DNA of 17,805 nucleotides from Bacillota bacterium (GCA_029239575.1 JARBUP010000023.1:1-17805), one strand, 5' to 3'; numbered from the stretch's first letter, positions 6,867 through 14,217 are shown. Numbers and translations are program-made. The notes: generated by a model not told the origin, from the letters alone.

Positions 6867-8947
6867 TATTTATTTTGTAATTCTTTTAAAACTTGAATTC
6901 CTTGCTCATTAATTTTACTGCCGCCTCTGCCCTTGGACATTTTAATAAAACCAAGATTATTTAAATCATTTAAAATAGTTCTAACTTCTTGCTGTGTTAA
7001 ATATCTTCCAGTTGATTGAGCTTTTTCAGATATGGATAATCGTCCCAAAGGTACTTGCGTTATAAAACCATCATATAATAAATTTAATACAAAAACATAA
7101 TCATCTAATTTATTTTTAGCTAATTGTTTTAATAAATTAACATTCAAAATTAATTTTTCATCTGAATTGTTATTAATCTTTATTAAACCCTTATGAAAAC
7201 TGCTTGGTAAATCCTCATAATCAACTATTTCTTTGTCCAAATAGGTTAAGTATTCCACATAATTAAGAAGTTCTCTTACATTGCCGTTCCAATTATGTGA
7301 CATAAACGCATTATTTACTTCAAAAGATAATTTAAAATTACCATTTGATTTACCTTTAAAGTAATCAAACAAAATCATTATATCTTCTTTTCTTTCTCTC
7401 AAAGGAGGAATTTGTATGGGCAGTGTATTTAATCGATAATACAAATCACTTCTGAATGTTCCATTTAAAACAAGATTTTCAAGATTTTCATTTGTAGCAG
7501 CTATTATTCTAACATCAATACTTATGATTTTATTTCCGCCAACTCTCATTATTTCTCTTTCTTGAATTACCCGAAGAAGTTTTACTTGCAGAGCTGGGCT
7601 CATTCCTTCAACCTCATCTAAGAAAATTGTTCCTTTATGAGCAAATTCAAATAAACCTAATTTGCCACCTTTTTTAGCTCCGGTAAATGCACCTTCTTCA
7701 TAGCCGAAAAGTTCGCTTTCAAGTAAATTATCAGGCATGGCAGCACAGTTTATAGCTATAAATGGAAAATTTCTTCGTTTTGATTCATTGTGTATTGCAT
7801 GAGCAAAAAGTTCTTTTCCAGTTCCGCTTTCTCCCGTTATGAGAACTGCAGAATTATTTTTAGCCATTTTTTTAGCTATATCACAGGATTTTTTTATTGT
7901 AACACTTTCACCTATTATGTCATCAAATGTATATTTAGCTTTATGGCCTTTATTTAACAGCTGTATACGTAAATTAAGTTGTTTTGACTCTTGGTCACTA
8001 AATTCTTGAATAGTTGCAAATGCACCTAAATATTGATCGTTACGTATTACAGGAGCAATTGTAACATTTATATCAGTACCTTTATATTTAATTAATCGGT
8101 TATTAATTTTTTTTCTTGTAATTCTGCATTCTGAAAATGGAAGAAAAGAAAAAATTTGTGATGCAGGCTTGTTTAGTGCTTCATTATTTGATATTTTTGT
8201 TATTTGTGAAGCTTTGGAATTGCATGCAAAAATAATATCATTTTCATTTGCACCAATAATTCCGTCGTCTATAATTTCCATGAGAATTTCAAATTGACTT
8301 TCCATAAAAATAGAACGTCCAAAAAGCTGATTAAAACTATAATTATTAGATGCAATTGAATTAAAATATTCTTTGAAATTTTCTTTTTCTAATAAAAAAT
8401 CCAACTTTAAACGAAGAGCAATTTCTACAATAGTAGTTGAATCAAGAACTCTTTGCCCGAGATCTATTATAGTTTTAATTTCCTTAGGTACATAACGACT
8501 TTCGCCCACAGTTACTGCAAGATCAAAATTACCTTTAATCTCAGAGCCTGGATAGTATGGAATAAAATTTATATGGTTAACACCTAATTGAGAAAGCCTT
8601 GTTATAGCTTCTCGGACCATTTTTTCACTGAGGTTAACAAATAAAGCAGTACTTCCTTTTGGGATATCCATTAAGATATCTATGGAATGCTTTGTAAAAT
8701 TAACAGCTAAATCAACTTTTGGAACATTATTAGGAATATATTTTTCATAATCTGAAATGCTTTCAAAAGCATCAGTAGTAACTGCAAAAATATCTGCATT
8801 TTCAATATTTTCAATAGAACTATCCAACACGTTATATATTTTTGTATTAACTAAATCGCCAAATAATTCATTTATTTGATTTTTATAAAACAAAGAGGCA
8901 ACATTATCGAATGTAATAATAGCAATAGTTTTTTTAATAGTAATCAT
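6866..8947 (-). CDS. Sigma-54-dependent enhancer-binding transcriptional activator
   Basis: An AAA+ activator that remodels RNA polymerase-sigma-54 at -24/-12 promoters. Domains in order: an unassigned N-terminal sensor-like region (1-200) reminiscent of PrpR-type sensors; a PAS-like region (about 215-325); and the AAA+ core (about 342-580) with Walker A GESGTGKE (372-379), the sigma-54 contact loop GAFTGA (419-424), Walker B IFLDE (441-445) and arginine-finger region R499/R505. The C-terminus (about 600-693) lacks the usual Fis-type helix-turn-helix and looks like a winged helix (LTQQEVRTILNDLNNLGFI). The gene is divergent from lysA-dapF, which has a sigma-54 promoter, so those are the likely targets. 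The ligand is unknown; a small metabolite is plausible. The start is odd: AAAGG directly abuts the ATG, an upstream in-frame TAA prevents extension, and no ATG, GTG or TTG follows soon. Confidence 0.88.
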   Translation of the reverse strand: MITIKKTIAIITFDNVASLFYKNQINELFGDLVNTKIYNVLDSSIENIENADIFAVTTDAFESISDYEKYIPNNVPKVDLAVNFTKHSIDILMDIPKGSTALFVNLSEKMVREAITRLSQLGVNHINFIPYYPGSEIKGNFDLAVTVGESRYVPKEIKTIIDLGQRVLDSTTIVEIALRLKLDFLLEKENFKEYFNSIASNNYSFNQLFGRSIFMESQFEILMEIIDDGIIGANENDIIFACNSKASQITKISNNEALNKPASQIFSFLPFSECRITRKKINNRLIKYKGTDINVTIAPVIRNDQYLGAFATIQEFSDQESKQLNLRIQLLNKGHKAKYTFDDIIGESVTIKKSCDIAKKMAKNNSAVLITGESGTGKELFAHAIHNESKRRNFPFIAINCAAMPDNLLESELFGYEEGAFTGAKKGGKLGLFEFAHKGTIFLDEVEGMSPALQVKLLRVIQEREIMRVGGNKIISIDVRIIAATNENLENLVLNGTFRSDLYYRLNTLPIQIPPLRERKEDIMILFDYFKGKSNGNFKLSFEVNNAFMSHNWNGNVRELLNYVEYLTYLDKEIVDYEDLPSSFHKGLIKINNNSDEKLILNVNLLKQLAKNKLDDYVFVLNLLYDGFITQVPLGRLSISEKAQSTGRYLTQQEVRTILNDLNNLGFIKMSKGRGGSKINEQGIQVLKELQNK

Positions 8948-8967
8948 CCTTTCTTAATTCTAATTGT

Positions 8968-8996
8968 AATATAAAGCTTTTTAAAAAATATGTCAA
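8968..8996 (-). promoter_or_regulatory. Sigma-A promoter of the activator gene
   Basis: Reading the minus strand, TTGACA (8996-8991) is followed by a 17-nt spacer and TATATT (8973-8968). The predicted transcription start is near 8961, giving a leader of only about 14 nt. The inverted element at 9001-9015 lies right upstream of the -35, a position that would allow autoregulation. Confidence 0.75.
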
Positions 8997-9000
8997 GGAA

Positions 9001-9015
9001 AATGTTAACACCATT
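9001..9015. promoter_or_regulatory. Candidate activator-binding site between the divergent promoters
   Basis: AATGTTAACACCATT has AATG/CATT ends and contains the 8-bp palindrome TGTTAACA (9003-9010). AATGTT recurs at 9024 and 9042. The centre is about 65 bp upstream of the predicted sigma-54 transcription start, within reach for an upstream activating sequence. Assignment to the adjacent activator is inference only. Confidence 0.35.
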
Positions 9016-9046
9016 ATTTATGAAATGTTATTAAAATAAAGAATGT

Positions 9047-9061
9047 TGGCATAATATTTGC
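9047..9061 (+). promoter_or_regulatory. Sigma-54 (-24/-12) promoter of lysA-dapF
   Basis: TGGCAT (9047-9052), 5 nt, then TTGC (9058-9061) followed by A. The invariant GG and GC have exactly the required spacing, and only one base of TGGCAC-N5-TTGC differs. The predicted start of transcription is near 9073, about 107 nt before lysA. A divergent sigma-54 activator gene next door strengthens the call. Confidence 0.75.
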
Positions 9062-9179
9062 AATAAATATTATCAAAGAATTAATATGTTAAAATATTTT
9101 GCTATGAAAAAAATATAAAAACAGTTAAAATAAATACATATTAAATTTATTGTCCATATTAAAAAAGGAGAAAGATGAA

Positions 9180-10481
9180 ATGGAAAAGATTATTAAAAAT
9201 AATACATTATATTTTGACGGATGTGATACTGTAGAATTAGCTAAAAGATATGGAACACCTCTTTATGTTATGAGCGAAACAGCGATAGTTGAAAAATGTA
9301 AAGAAGTTAGAGATACTTTTTTAAATAAATATGAAAGAACAAGAGCTGCTTATGCAGCAAAAGCTTTTTTAACATTATCCATGTGCAAAATCATAGAAAG
9401 AGAAGGCCTTTGTTTGGACGTTGTTTCGGGAGGAGAATTGTATACAGCTATTAAAGCAAATTTTCCAGCTGAAAAAATAGAGTTTAATGGAAACAATAAA
9501 TCCCAAGGAGAAATAGAGCTTGCAGTTGACTATCAAATAGGCAGAATAATAGTTGATGGACTTGATGAATTAAAATTAATTGAAAGTATTTGTGAAGAAA
9601 AGGGAAAAACAATTAACATTTTATACAGAATAACACCGGGCGTTAAAAGTGATTCCCATGATTATATAGTTACAGGCAAAAAAGATTCTAAATTTGGAAT
9701 TCCTTTAGATGATGAAGTTATATACCCAGCAATAGAGCAGGCTATAAAATCACCATATGTTAATTTTATGGGATTCCATTTCCATGTAGGTTCACAGCTT
9801 CACAACAATGAATCACATTTAAAAGCTCTTGATATAGCATTGAAACTAATAAGAGAAACTAAAGAAAAATATAACTATGTTACACCTGAATTAAATATAG
9901 GTGGTGGTTTTGGAGTTAATTATACTGAAGAAGACAGCAAAAAGCCATATGCATATTTCTTGGATCCTATGATGGAAAAAATAAATAATTTTTCTAAGGA
10001 GATTAATATTACAAGACCTGAAGTTGTAATAGAGCCTGGAAGAAGTATAGTTGCTGAAGCAGGTTTAACATTATATACAGTAGGAACAATAAAAGATATT
10101 AAAGGAATAAGAAAATATGTATCAGTTGACGGCGGTATGACTGATAATATAAGACCTGCTTTATATCAGGCGAAATATGAAGGATTAGCTGCTAATAAAG
10201 CAAATGATACAAAAACAGATGTAGTTACAATTTGTGGCAAATGCTGTGAGTCAGGTGATATTTTAATACGCGATGCTAAAGTTACGGAATTAAAAAGAGG
10301 GGATATATTTGCTGTATTTACAACTGGTGCATATGGATACACAATGGCAAGCAACTACAACAAAAATCCATTGCCCGCAACAGTATTAGTTAAAGAAGGT
10401 AAATCAGAACTCATAGTAAAAAGACAAAGTTACGACCATATGATTGAAAATGAAATTATTCCTGAATCTTTAAGTTTATAG
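9180..10481 (+). CDS. lysA: Diaminopimelate decarboxylase
   Basis: PLP enzyme that decarboxylates meso-diaminopimelate to L-lysine, the last step of lysine synthesis. Key residues are present: PLP lysine K61 in YAAKAF, HVGSQ (202-206), the phosphate-binding GGGFG (241-245), EPGR (285-288) and the substrate/catalytic motif CGKCCESGD (352-360) with C356 and E357. The 433-residue length is typical. The start at 9180 is preferred because AAAGGAG (9164-9170) sits 9 nt upstream; a longer reading from TTG at 9150 would run through that site. dapF follows with only 10 nt between stop and start, so the two form an operon, apparently driven by the sigma-54 promoter at 9047. Confidence 0.94.
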   Translation: MEKIIKNNTLYFDGCDTVELAKRYGTPLYVMSETAIVEKCKEVRDTFLNKYERTRAAYAAKAFLTLSMCKIIEREGLCLDVVSGGELYTAIKANFPAEKIEFNGNNKSQGEIELAVDYQIGRIIVDGLDELKLIESICEEKGKTINILYRITPGVKSDSHDYIVTGKKDSKFGIPLDDEVIYPAIEQAIKSPYVNFMGFHFHVGSQLHNNESHLKALDIALKLIRETKEKYNYVTPELNIGGGFGVNYTEEDSKKPYAYFLDPMMEKINNFSKEINITRPEVVIEPGRSIVAEAGLTLYTVGTIKDIKGIRKYVSVDGGMTDNIRPALYQAKYEGLAANKANDTKTDVVTICGKCCESGDILIRDAKVTELKRGDIFAVFTTGAYGYTMASNYNKNPLPATVLVKEGKSELIVKRQSYDHMIENEIIPESLSL

Positions 10482-10491
10482 TGAGGTGTAT

Positions 10492-11334
10492 ATGGAATTT
10501 ACTAAAATGCAGGGAGCAGGAAATGACTTTATTATTATAAATAATATGAAATTAAAGCTTCCTATAGAAAAAATGCCAGTTATAGCTAAAAAATTATGCC
10601 AAAGAAAAGTATCCTTAGGTGCTGATGGATTCATGGTTGTTGATTTTCCTGAAGGTGATGCTGATTTTAAAATGCGTTTTTACAATTCTGATGGAAGTTT
10701 AGGAGAAATGTGTGGAAATGGAGCAAGGTGCATTTCACGTTATGCATATATAAACTCAATAGCAGGAAAAAAAATGAAAATTGAAACTGGTGCCGGAATT
10801 GTTGAAGCAGAAGTATTGCAAGATAGGCTCGTAAAAGTTCAGCTTAATAAACCGGAAGTTATTAATTTAAATATTGACCTTAAAATAGATGATATGAATT
10901 ATGAATGTTCATATATTGAATTAGGTAATCCTGGTTTACCGCATGCTATAGTTAAATATGATGGTTTACAAAATACTAATGAAAGTGAAATATTTGATTT
11001 AGGCAGAAAAATCAGATTTTTCGACAGCTTTCCTAAAGGAGCAAATGTAAACTTTTATGATATCATAGATGAAAATACAGCTATAGTAAAAACATACGAA
11101 AGAGGTGTTGAAGATTTTACATTAGCTTGTGGTACAGGTTCAGCATCTGCTGCAGTAGCTTTAATTTTAAAAGGATATTTAAAAGAAAATAAAGTAAAAA
11201 TTGTAGTTCCTGGTGGGGAATTATTTATAGAGCTACAAAGAAATACTCATGACCCAAATAAAATAGATAAACTTTATTTAATTGGGCCAACAAATATAAT
11301 AGCTGTGGGTACCATAATGGACGAAGACTTATAG
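10492..11334 (+). CDS. dapF: Diaminopimelate epimerase
   Basis: PLP-independent epimerase converting LL- to meso-diaminopimelate, the substrate of LysA and of wall synthesis. The two catalytic cysteines are visible: C74 in GEMCGNGARC and C213 in ACGTGSASA, about 140 residues apart as expected. FNSDGS-like FYNSDGS (63-69) and GNPGLPHAI are also conserved. The 280 residues fit the family. The ATG at 10492 is chosen because GAGGTG (10483-10488) just before it is the ribosome binding site; a GTG reading from 10486 would start inside that site. The ribosome binding site begins at the end of the lysA stop codon, suggesting translational coupling. Confidence 0.94.
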   Translation: MEFTKMQGAGNDFIIINNMKLKLPIEKMPVIAKKLCQRKVSLGADGFMVVDFPEGDADFKMRFYNSDGSLGEMCGNGARCISRYAYINSIAGKKMKIETGAGIVEAEVLQDRLVKVQLNKPEVINLNIDLKIDDMNYECSYIELGNPGLPHAIVKYDGLQNTNESEIFDLGRKIRFFDSFPKGANVNFYDIIDENTAIVKTYERGVEDFTLACGTGSASAAVALILKGYLKENKVKIVVPGGELFIELQRNTHDPNKIDKLYLIGPTNIIAVGTIMDEDL

Positions 11335-11350
11335 GGTTCATACCCGAAGA

Positions 11351-11500
11351 ACCAAAGGACCTGGACCAATGAAAAAGCTATTTTTGTCATCCTGAACGTT
11401 AGTGAAGGGATCTTTATAATGTTGAAATAATAGGATTCTTCGACTTCGTCTCAGAATGACAAATGCTATTTTTCACTGGTCTCGCCCCGTCCCTAAGAAC
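11351..11500. repeat. Full palindromic repeat element with outer complementary arms
   Basis: The core at 11384-11462 starts TTGTCATCCTGA and ends TCAGAATGACAA, and its two halves are imperfect inverted copies of the half-repeat at 6794. Outside the core, GACCAATGAAAAA (11364-11376) pairs with TATTTTTCACTGGTC (within 11467-11481, one mismatch), and GGAC (11357-11360) with GTCC (11489-11492). The whole could fold into one long hairpin of about 145 nt. It has no coding potential and lies just after dapF. A MITE- or REP-like element is the best guess. Confidence 0.7.
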
Positions 11501-11517
11501 AGTATCAGAAAAAAAGA

Positions 11518-11544
11518 GGACTGTAAATTTACAGTCCGTTTTTT
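11518..11544. terminator. Bidirectional terminator between dapF and the M23 peptidase gene
   Basis: GGACTGTAAATTTACAGTCC (11518-11537) is a perfect 20-base palindrome. It is followed by GTTTTTT on the plus strand and preceded by an A-run (11509-11515) that makes a T tract on the minus strand. It can end both converging transcripts. Confidence 0.88.
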
Positions 11545-11565
11545 CGCTGTGGCTAAGCGCAAAAA

Positions 11566-12588
11566 TTACTCATCTTCAAATTTAATATCGTAAACTCTAT
11601 CAAATTCTTTAGTTTCCACATTTCTTACTACAGCAGATTTATTTTTGCTTAATAAATTTACTATATCATAAACATTTATCCAAATTTCAGCTAAAGTTTC
11701 TTTTTGTGATTCATCAAAAATTAACTGCATGCCAAAATGAAGGTGTGGAACATTAATATTGTTCACATTTTCTTTTGTACTGTAACCTGTCATACCAAGG
11801 TAACCTATAACATCTCCGGCCTTAACATGATCGCCTACTTTTAAAGTTGTTTGATATGGATGATCTTTTTTTAAGTGAGCATAGTAATAATATCTGTGTT
11901 TATCGAAACTTCTTATACCTATTCTCCATCCACCGTACTGATTCCATCCCAGAGCTTCTACATATCCTGATTCAACGGCTATAATAGGAGTACCAATACT
12001 TCCCATTAAATCATTTCCAAGGTGTACCCTTTTAAAACCATAATCCCTTGAATTGCCAAAATCATCATAATGGTTATAGCTATAACCTCTTGCAATAGGT
12101 GAAAATGCTTTAAGGCCGTATTTGTTAACCCATATTTTTTTTTCAGGGTTATTAGGGTCCTGCTCCTGTACAGAAAAAGGTCCTACAAAGCCCCCAAGAA
12201 TTGCATTATATGCTTCATAATAGTAATCATAATACTTCATATCTTTAGTTAATTCTTCTATGCTGGTGCCATTATTAAGTTTTGTAATAAGGTTATCCAT
12301 ATCTTTTGCTTTATACCTTGAAAAATTTCCGCCATATCTTACAGCTAAATAGGATAATAACTCAATCCAATTTAATTTTACTTCATTATCCAAACTGTTT
12401 ATATCTGCTCTCAAGGCCTTATCCATTGCTGAATAACACACATTGAAATCAACCCATTTGATGAATCCTTTATCATCAGTTGCAACAGCTCTTGCAGGAA
12501 AGTTAAATACAAATGTAAAAACTAAAGCAGCCGATAAAATTAAGGCTGTAATAACAAATAATAATTTAGAACGAATTTTAATAATCAT
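11566..12588 (-). CDS. Secreted M23-family (LytM-type) metalloendopeptidase
   Basis: Probable wall-acting zinc endopeptidase cleaving peptidoglycan peptide bridges outside the membrane. An N-terminal hydrophobic segment (about 8-30) followed by PARAVA is a signal peptide or membrane anchor. Residues about 40-160 match no domain I recognise. The M23 domain spans about 185-290 with the zinc ligands H189 and D193 (HLGNDLMG) and H282/H284 (PHLHFG), so it should be active. A GKVxAGDVIGxxGxTG-like lid segment (GDHVKAGDVIGYLGMTG) is also present. AAGGGATG lies before the ATG on the minus strand. It is monocistronic, convergent with dapF and divergent from walJ. The substrate and physiological role cannot be read from the sequence. 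Confidence 0.87.
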   Translation of the reverse strand: MIIKIRSKLLFVITALILSAALVFTFVFNFPARAVATDDKGFIKWVDFNVCYSAMDKALRADINSLDNEVKLNWIELLSYLAVRYGGNFSRYKAKDMDNLITKLNNGTSIEELTKDMKYYDYYYEAYNAILGGFVGPFSVQEQDPNNPEKKIWVNKYGLKAFSPIARGYSYNHYDDFGNSRDYGFKRVHLGNDLMGSIGTPIIAVESGYVEALGWNQYGGWRIGIRSFDKHRYYYYAHLKKDHPYQTTLKVGDHVKAGDVIGYLGMTGYSTKENVNNINVPHLHFGMQLIFDESQKETLAEIWINVYDIVNLLSKNKSAVVRNVETKEFDRVYDIKFEDE

Positions 12589-12650
12589 AGTGCATCCCTT
12601 AAAATTTTTTTATATTACTAATATTATGCTGTAAATGTAACATTAGAACA

Positions 12651-12679
12651 TTGTATTAAAATCTTAAATGTGGTAATAT
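12651..12679 (+). promoter_or_regulatory. Sigma-A promoter of walJ
   Basis: TTGTAT (12651-12656), 17 nt, TAATAT (12674-12679), with an extended -10 TG at 12671-12672. The leader is about 25 nt. No equally good minus-strand promoter for the M23 gene was found in this gap. Confidence 0.65.
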
Positions 12680-12709
12680 AGCATTATACAAATCCACAGG
12701 AGGAAAAAT

Positions 12710-13498
12710 TTGAAACTAAAATTTTGTTCACTTTATAGTGGCAGCAGCGGAAACTGCCAATTAATAAAAACAGACAATACAACCATATTAGTGGATGCAG
12801 GATTAAGTGGCAAAAAAATTCAGCAGGAAATAATAAATATAGGGGAAGATCCTAAAAAAATAGATGCAATATTTGTTACACATGAACATATGGACCACGT
12901 ACAGGGTGTAGGTATTTTATCGAGACGTTTTGACATACCTGTTTATGCAAATGAAAAAACATGGGAAGCTATGAATAAAACAATTGGTGATGTAAAATCA
13001 CATAATATAAAAATAATAACTGACGATGTTGAAGTAGGGGATTTATTTATACAAGCATTTAATATTTCTCATGATGCGGTTAAACCAGTTGGTTATAACA
13101 TATACTACAAAAATAAAAAAATAAGTTTAGTTACTGATACTGGGTGTGTAAGTGAAAATATTATAAAAAGTATTTCTGATTCAGATTTAATGTTAGTTGA
13201 ATCAAATCATGATGAAGATATGGTACTCATAGGGCCTTATCCATGGAGTTTAAAAAGAAGGGTTTTAGGAGAATTTGGCCATATGTCCAATGACACAGCA
13301 GGGGACCTTATTTCAAAAGTTATAAAAAGAGGAACAGAAATAGTTTTACTTGGACATTTAAGTAAAGAAAATAATTTTCCTGAATTAGCTTATAAAACAG
13401 TTGAAAATATTTTAATTCAAAAGGGTATTGATGTTAATCCAGGCATTTGCCTTGATATGACATATAGGGATAAATCAAGTGCTATATATGCTGTATAA
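12710..13498 (+). CDS. walJ: MBL-fold metallo-hydrolase WalJ/YycJ
   Basis: Cytoplasmic metallo-beta-lactamase-fold hydrolase of the YycJ/WalJ family, linked in other Firmicutes to coordination of DNA replication and division and usually encoded beside walRK. The 262-residue length fits. The signature SLYSGSSGNC opens the protein; metal ligands are in THEHMDH (H58, H60, D62, H63), with later TDTG, ESNHD and LLGHLSKENN segments. The start codon is TTG at 12710, supported by AGGAGG (12698-12703) 6 nt upstream. No walR, walK, walH or walI gene is beside it here. A small CxxH/CxxC protein gene follows after an intergenic repeat. Confidence 0.88.
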   Translation: MKLKFCSLYSGSSGNCQLIKTDNTTILVDAGLSGKKIQQEIINIGEDPKKIDAIFVTHEHMDHVQGVGILSRRFDIPVYANEKTWEAMNKTIGDVKSHNIKIITDDVEVGDLFIQAFNISHDAVKPVGYNIYYKNKKISLVTDTGCVSENIIKSISDSDLMLVESNHDEDMVLIGPYPWSLKRRVLGEFGHMSNDTAGDLISKVIKRGTEIVLLGHLSKENNFPELAYKTVENILIQKGIDVNPGICLDMTYRDKSSAIYAV

Positions 13499-13551
13499 GT
13501 TCAAGTGATACAAAGCGCAGAGAAGTTAAAAAAAGATAAAAAAGTCTATTA

Positions 13552-13591
13552 TTGTCATCATGAACCTTAGTGAAGGATCTTTGAATGACAA
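13552..13591. repeat. Collapsed copy of the dispersed TTGTCAT repeat
   Basis: TTGTCAT (13552-13558) and ATGACAA (13585-13591) are the two ends of the palindrome family, here only 26 nt apart. The inner part CCTT (13565-13568) pairs with AAGG (13573-13576). This looks like an internally deleted version of the 79-bp core at 11384-11462. It lies between walJ and the small CxxH/CxxC gene, and no terminator-like T tract follows. Confidence 0.7.
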
Positions 13592-13623
13592 ATAAAATAA
13601 TATAATATAATAGGTGATTACAA

Positions 13624-13791
13624 ATGGATGAAAAAAAAATAATTTTTGCATGTGAAGAACATATAGAAATAGCTTTAGATGATTTTGTTAATTTAGAAGA
13701 AAAAGCACCTCAAATGATTAAATTACCTGAAACTGAGAATAAAAAATGCAATTATTGTAATAATAAATCCGAATATGAATTATTACATTAA
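13624..13791 (+). CDS. CxxH/CxxC small protein (BA_5709-type family)
   Basis: A 55-residue protein too short for many gene callers. It carries CEEH at 10-13 and CNYC at 42-45, which together could bind one zinc ion, with an acidic stretch between (IALDDFVNLEEKAPQ). This order and length match the small CxxH/CxxC protein family of Firmicutes, whose function is unknown and which often sits near rlmH/htrA-type genes after the walRK region. AGGTGAT (13612-13618) precedes the ATG by 5 nt. Its position after walJ fits that neighbourhood although the rest is missing. Two overlapping TATAAT hexamers (13601-13611) may give it a promoter, but the -35 spacing is poor. Confidence 0.8.
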   Translation: MDEKKIIFACEEHIEIALDDFVNLEEKAPQMIKLPETENKKCNYCNNKSEYELLH

Positions 13792-13837
13792 TTTAACAAA
13801 AACATTATAAAAATTACAAAAAATTATTTAAAAATGC

Positions 13838-13866
13838 TTGTATTAAAAAAAAATGAGTGATATAAT
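13838..13866 (+). promoter_or_regulatory. Sigma-A promoter of rpsF-ssb-rpsR
   Basis: TTGTAT (13838-13843), 17 nt, consensus TATAAT (13861-13866), with extended TG at 13858-13859 and an A/T-rich stretch upstream that could act as an UP element. The predicted leader is about 57 nt. Confidence 0.82.
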
Positions 13867-13929
13867 ACTAAAGCTATCCTTGCTCCAACAATTTTGTGAG
13901 GGGCCAAAGTCCAAAGGGAGGTGACTAAG

Positions 13930-14217
13930 ATGAGAAGAAAATACGAAGGAGCTTTTATCTTACTTTCTAACTTAGAAGAAGAAGTAAGAAAAGCTGAAAT
14001 CCAAAAAGTTAGCAATATAATAACAGAAAGACAAGGAACTATTGAGAAAGTAAATGAGTGGGGTCAGAGAAGACTTGCTTATGAAATCGCAAAAAAAAGA
14101 GATGGTTTCTATGTTTTCATTAACTTTACATCAGAAGCTGATGCAGTAAATGAAATCGACAGAATTTGTAAAATTAGCGACAACTTTGTAAGACATATGA
14201 TTACAGTTGAAGAATAA
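13930..14217 (+). CDS. rpsF: Ribosomal protein S6 (bS6)
   Basis: Binds 16S rRNA in the small-subunit platform as a heterodimer with S18. At 95 residues it matches bS6 throughout: N-terminal YEGAFIL, WGQRRLAYEI and DGFYVFINF are the family blocks. The ATG at 13930 is used because GGGAGGTG (13916-13923) is its ribosome binding site; the in-frame GTG at 13921 lies inside that site. It is the first gene of the conserved rpsF-ssb-rpsR operon, 24 nt before ssb. Confidence 0.96.
   Translation: MRRKYEGAFILLSNLEEEVRKAEIQKVSNIITERQGTIEKVNEWGQRRLAYEIAKKRDGFYVFINFTSEADAVNEIDRICKISDNFVRHMITVEE

Noticed and set aside
9073..9179. Lysine riboswitch in the lysA leader
   Set aside because: The leader from the predicted start is only about 107 nt, without the multi-helix layout or a terminator hairpin expected of a lysine riboswitch.
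9150..9179. Upstream TTG start for lysA
   Set aside because: It would place the strong AAAGGAG ribosome binding site inside the coding region; the ATG at 9180 has correct spacing.
12443..12634. A 63-codon plus-strand frame antisense to the start of the M23 gene
   Set aside because: It is mostly the complement of a signal-peptide region; there is no plausible ribosome binding site or homology.
13873..13929. S6:S18-binding leader RNA ahead of rpsF
   Set aside because: Autoregulatory leaders are known for this operon, but I see no CCG bulge motif or clear stem in these 57 nt. A covariance-model search would decide.
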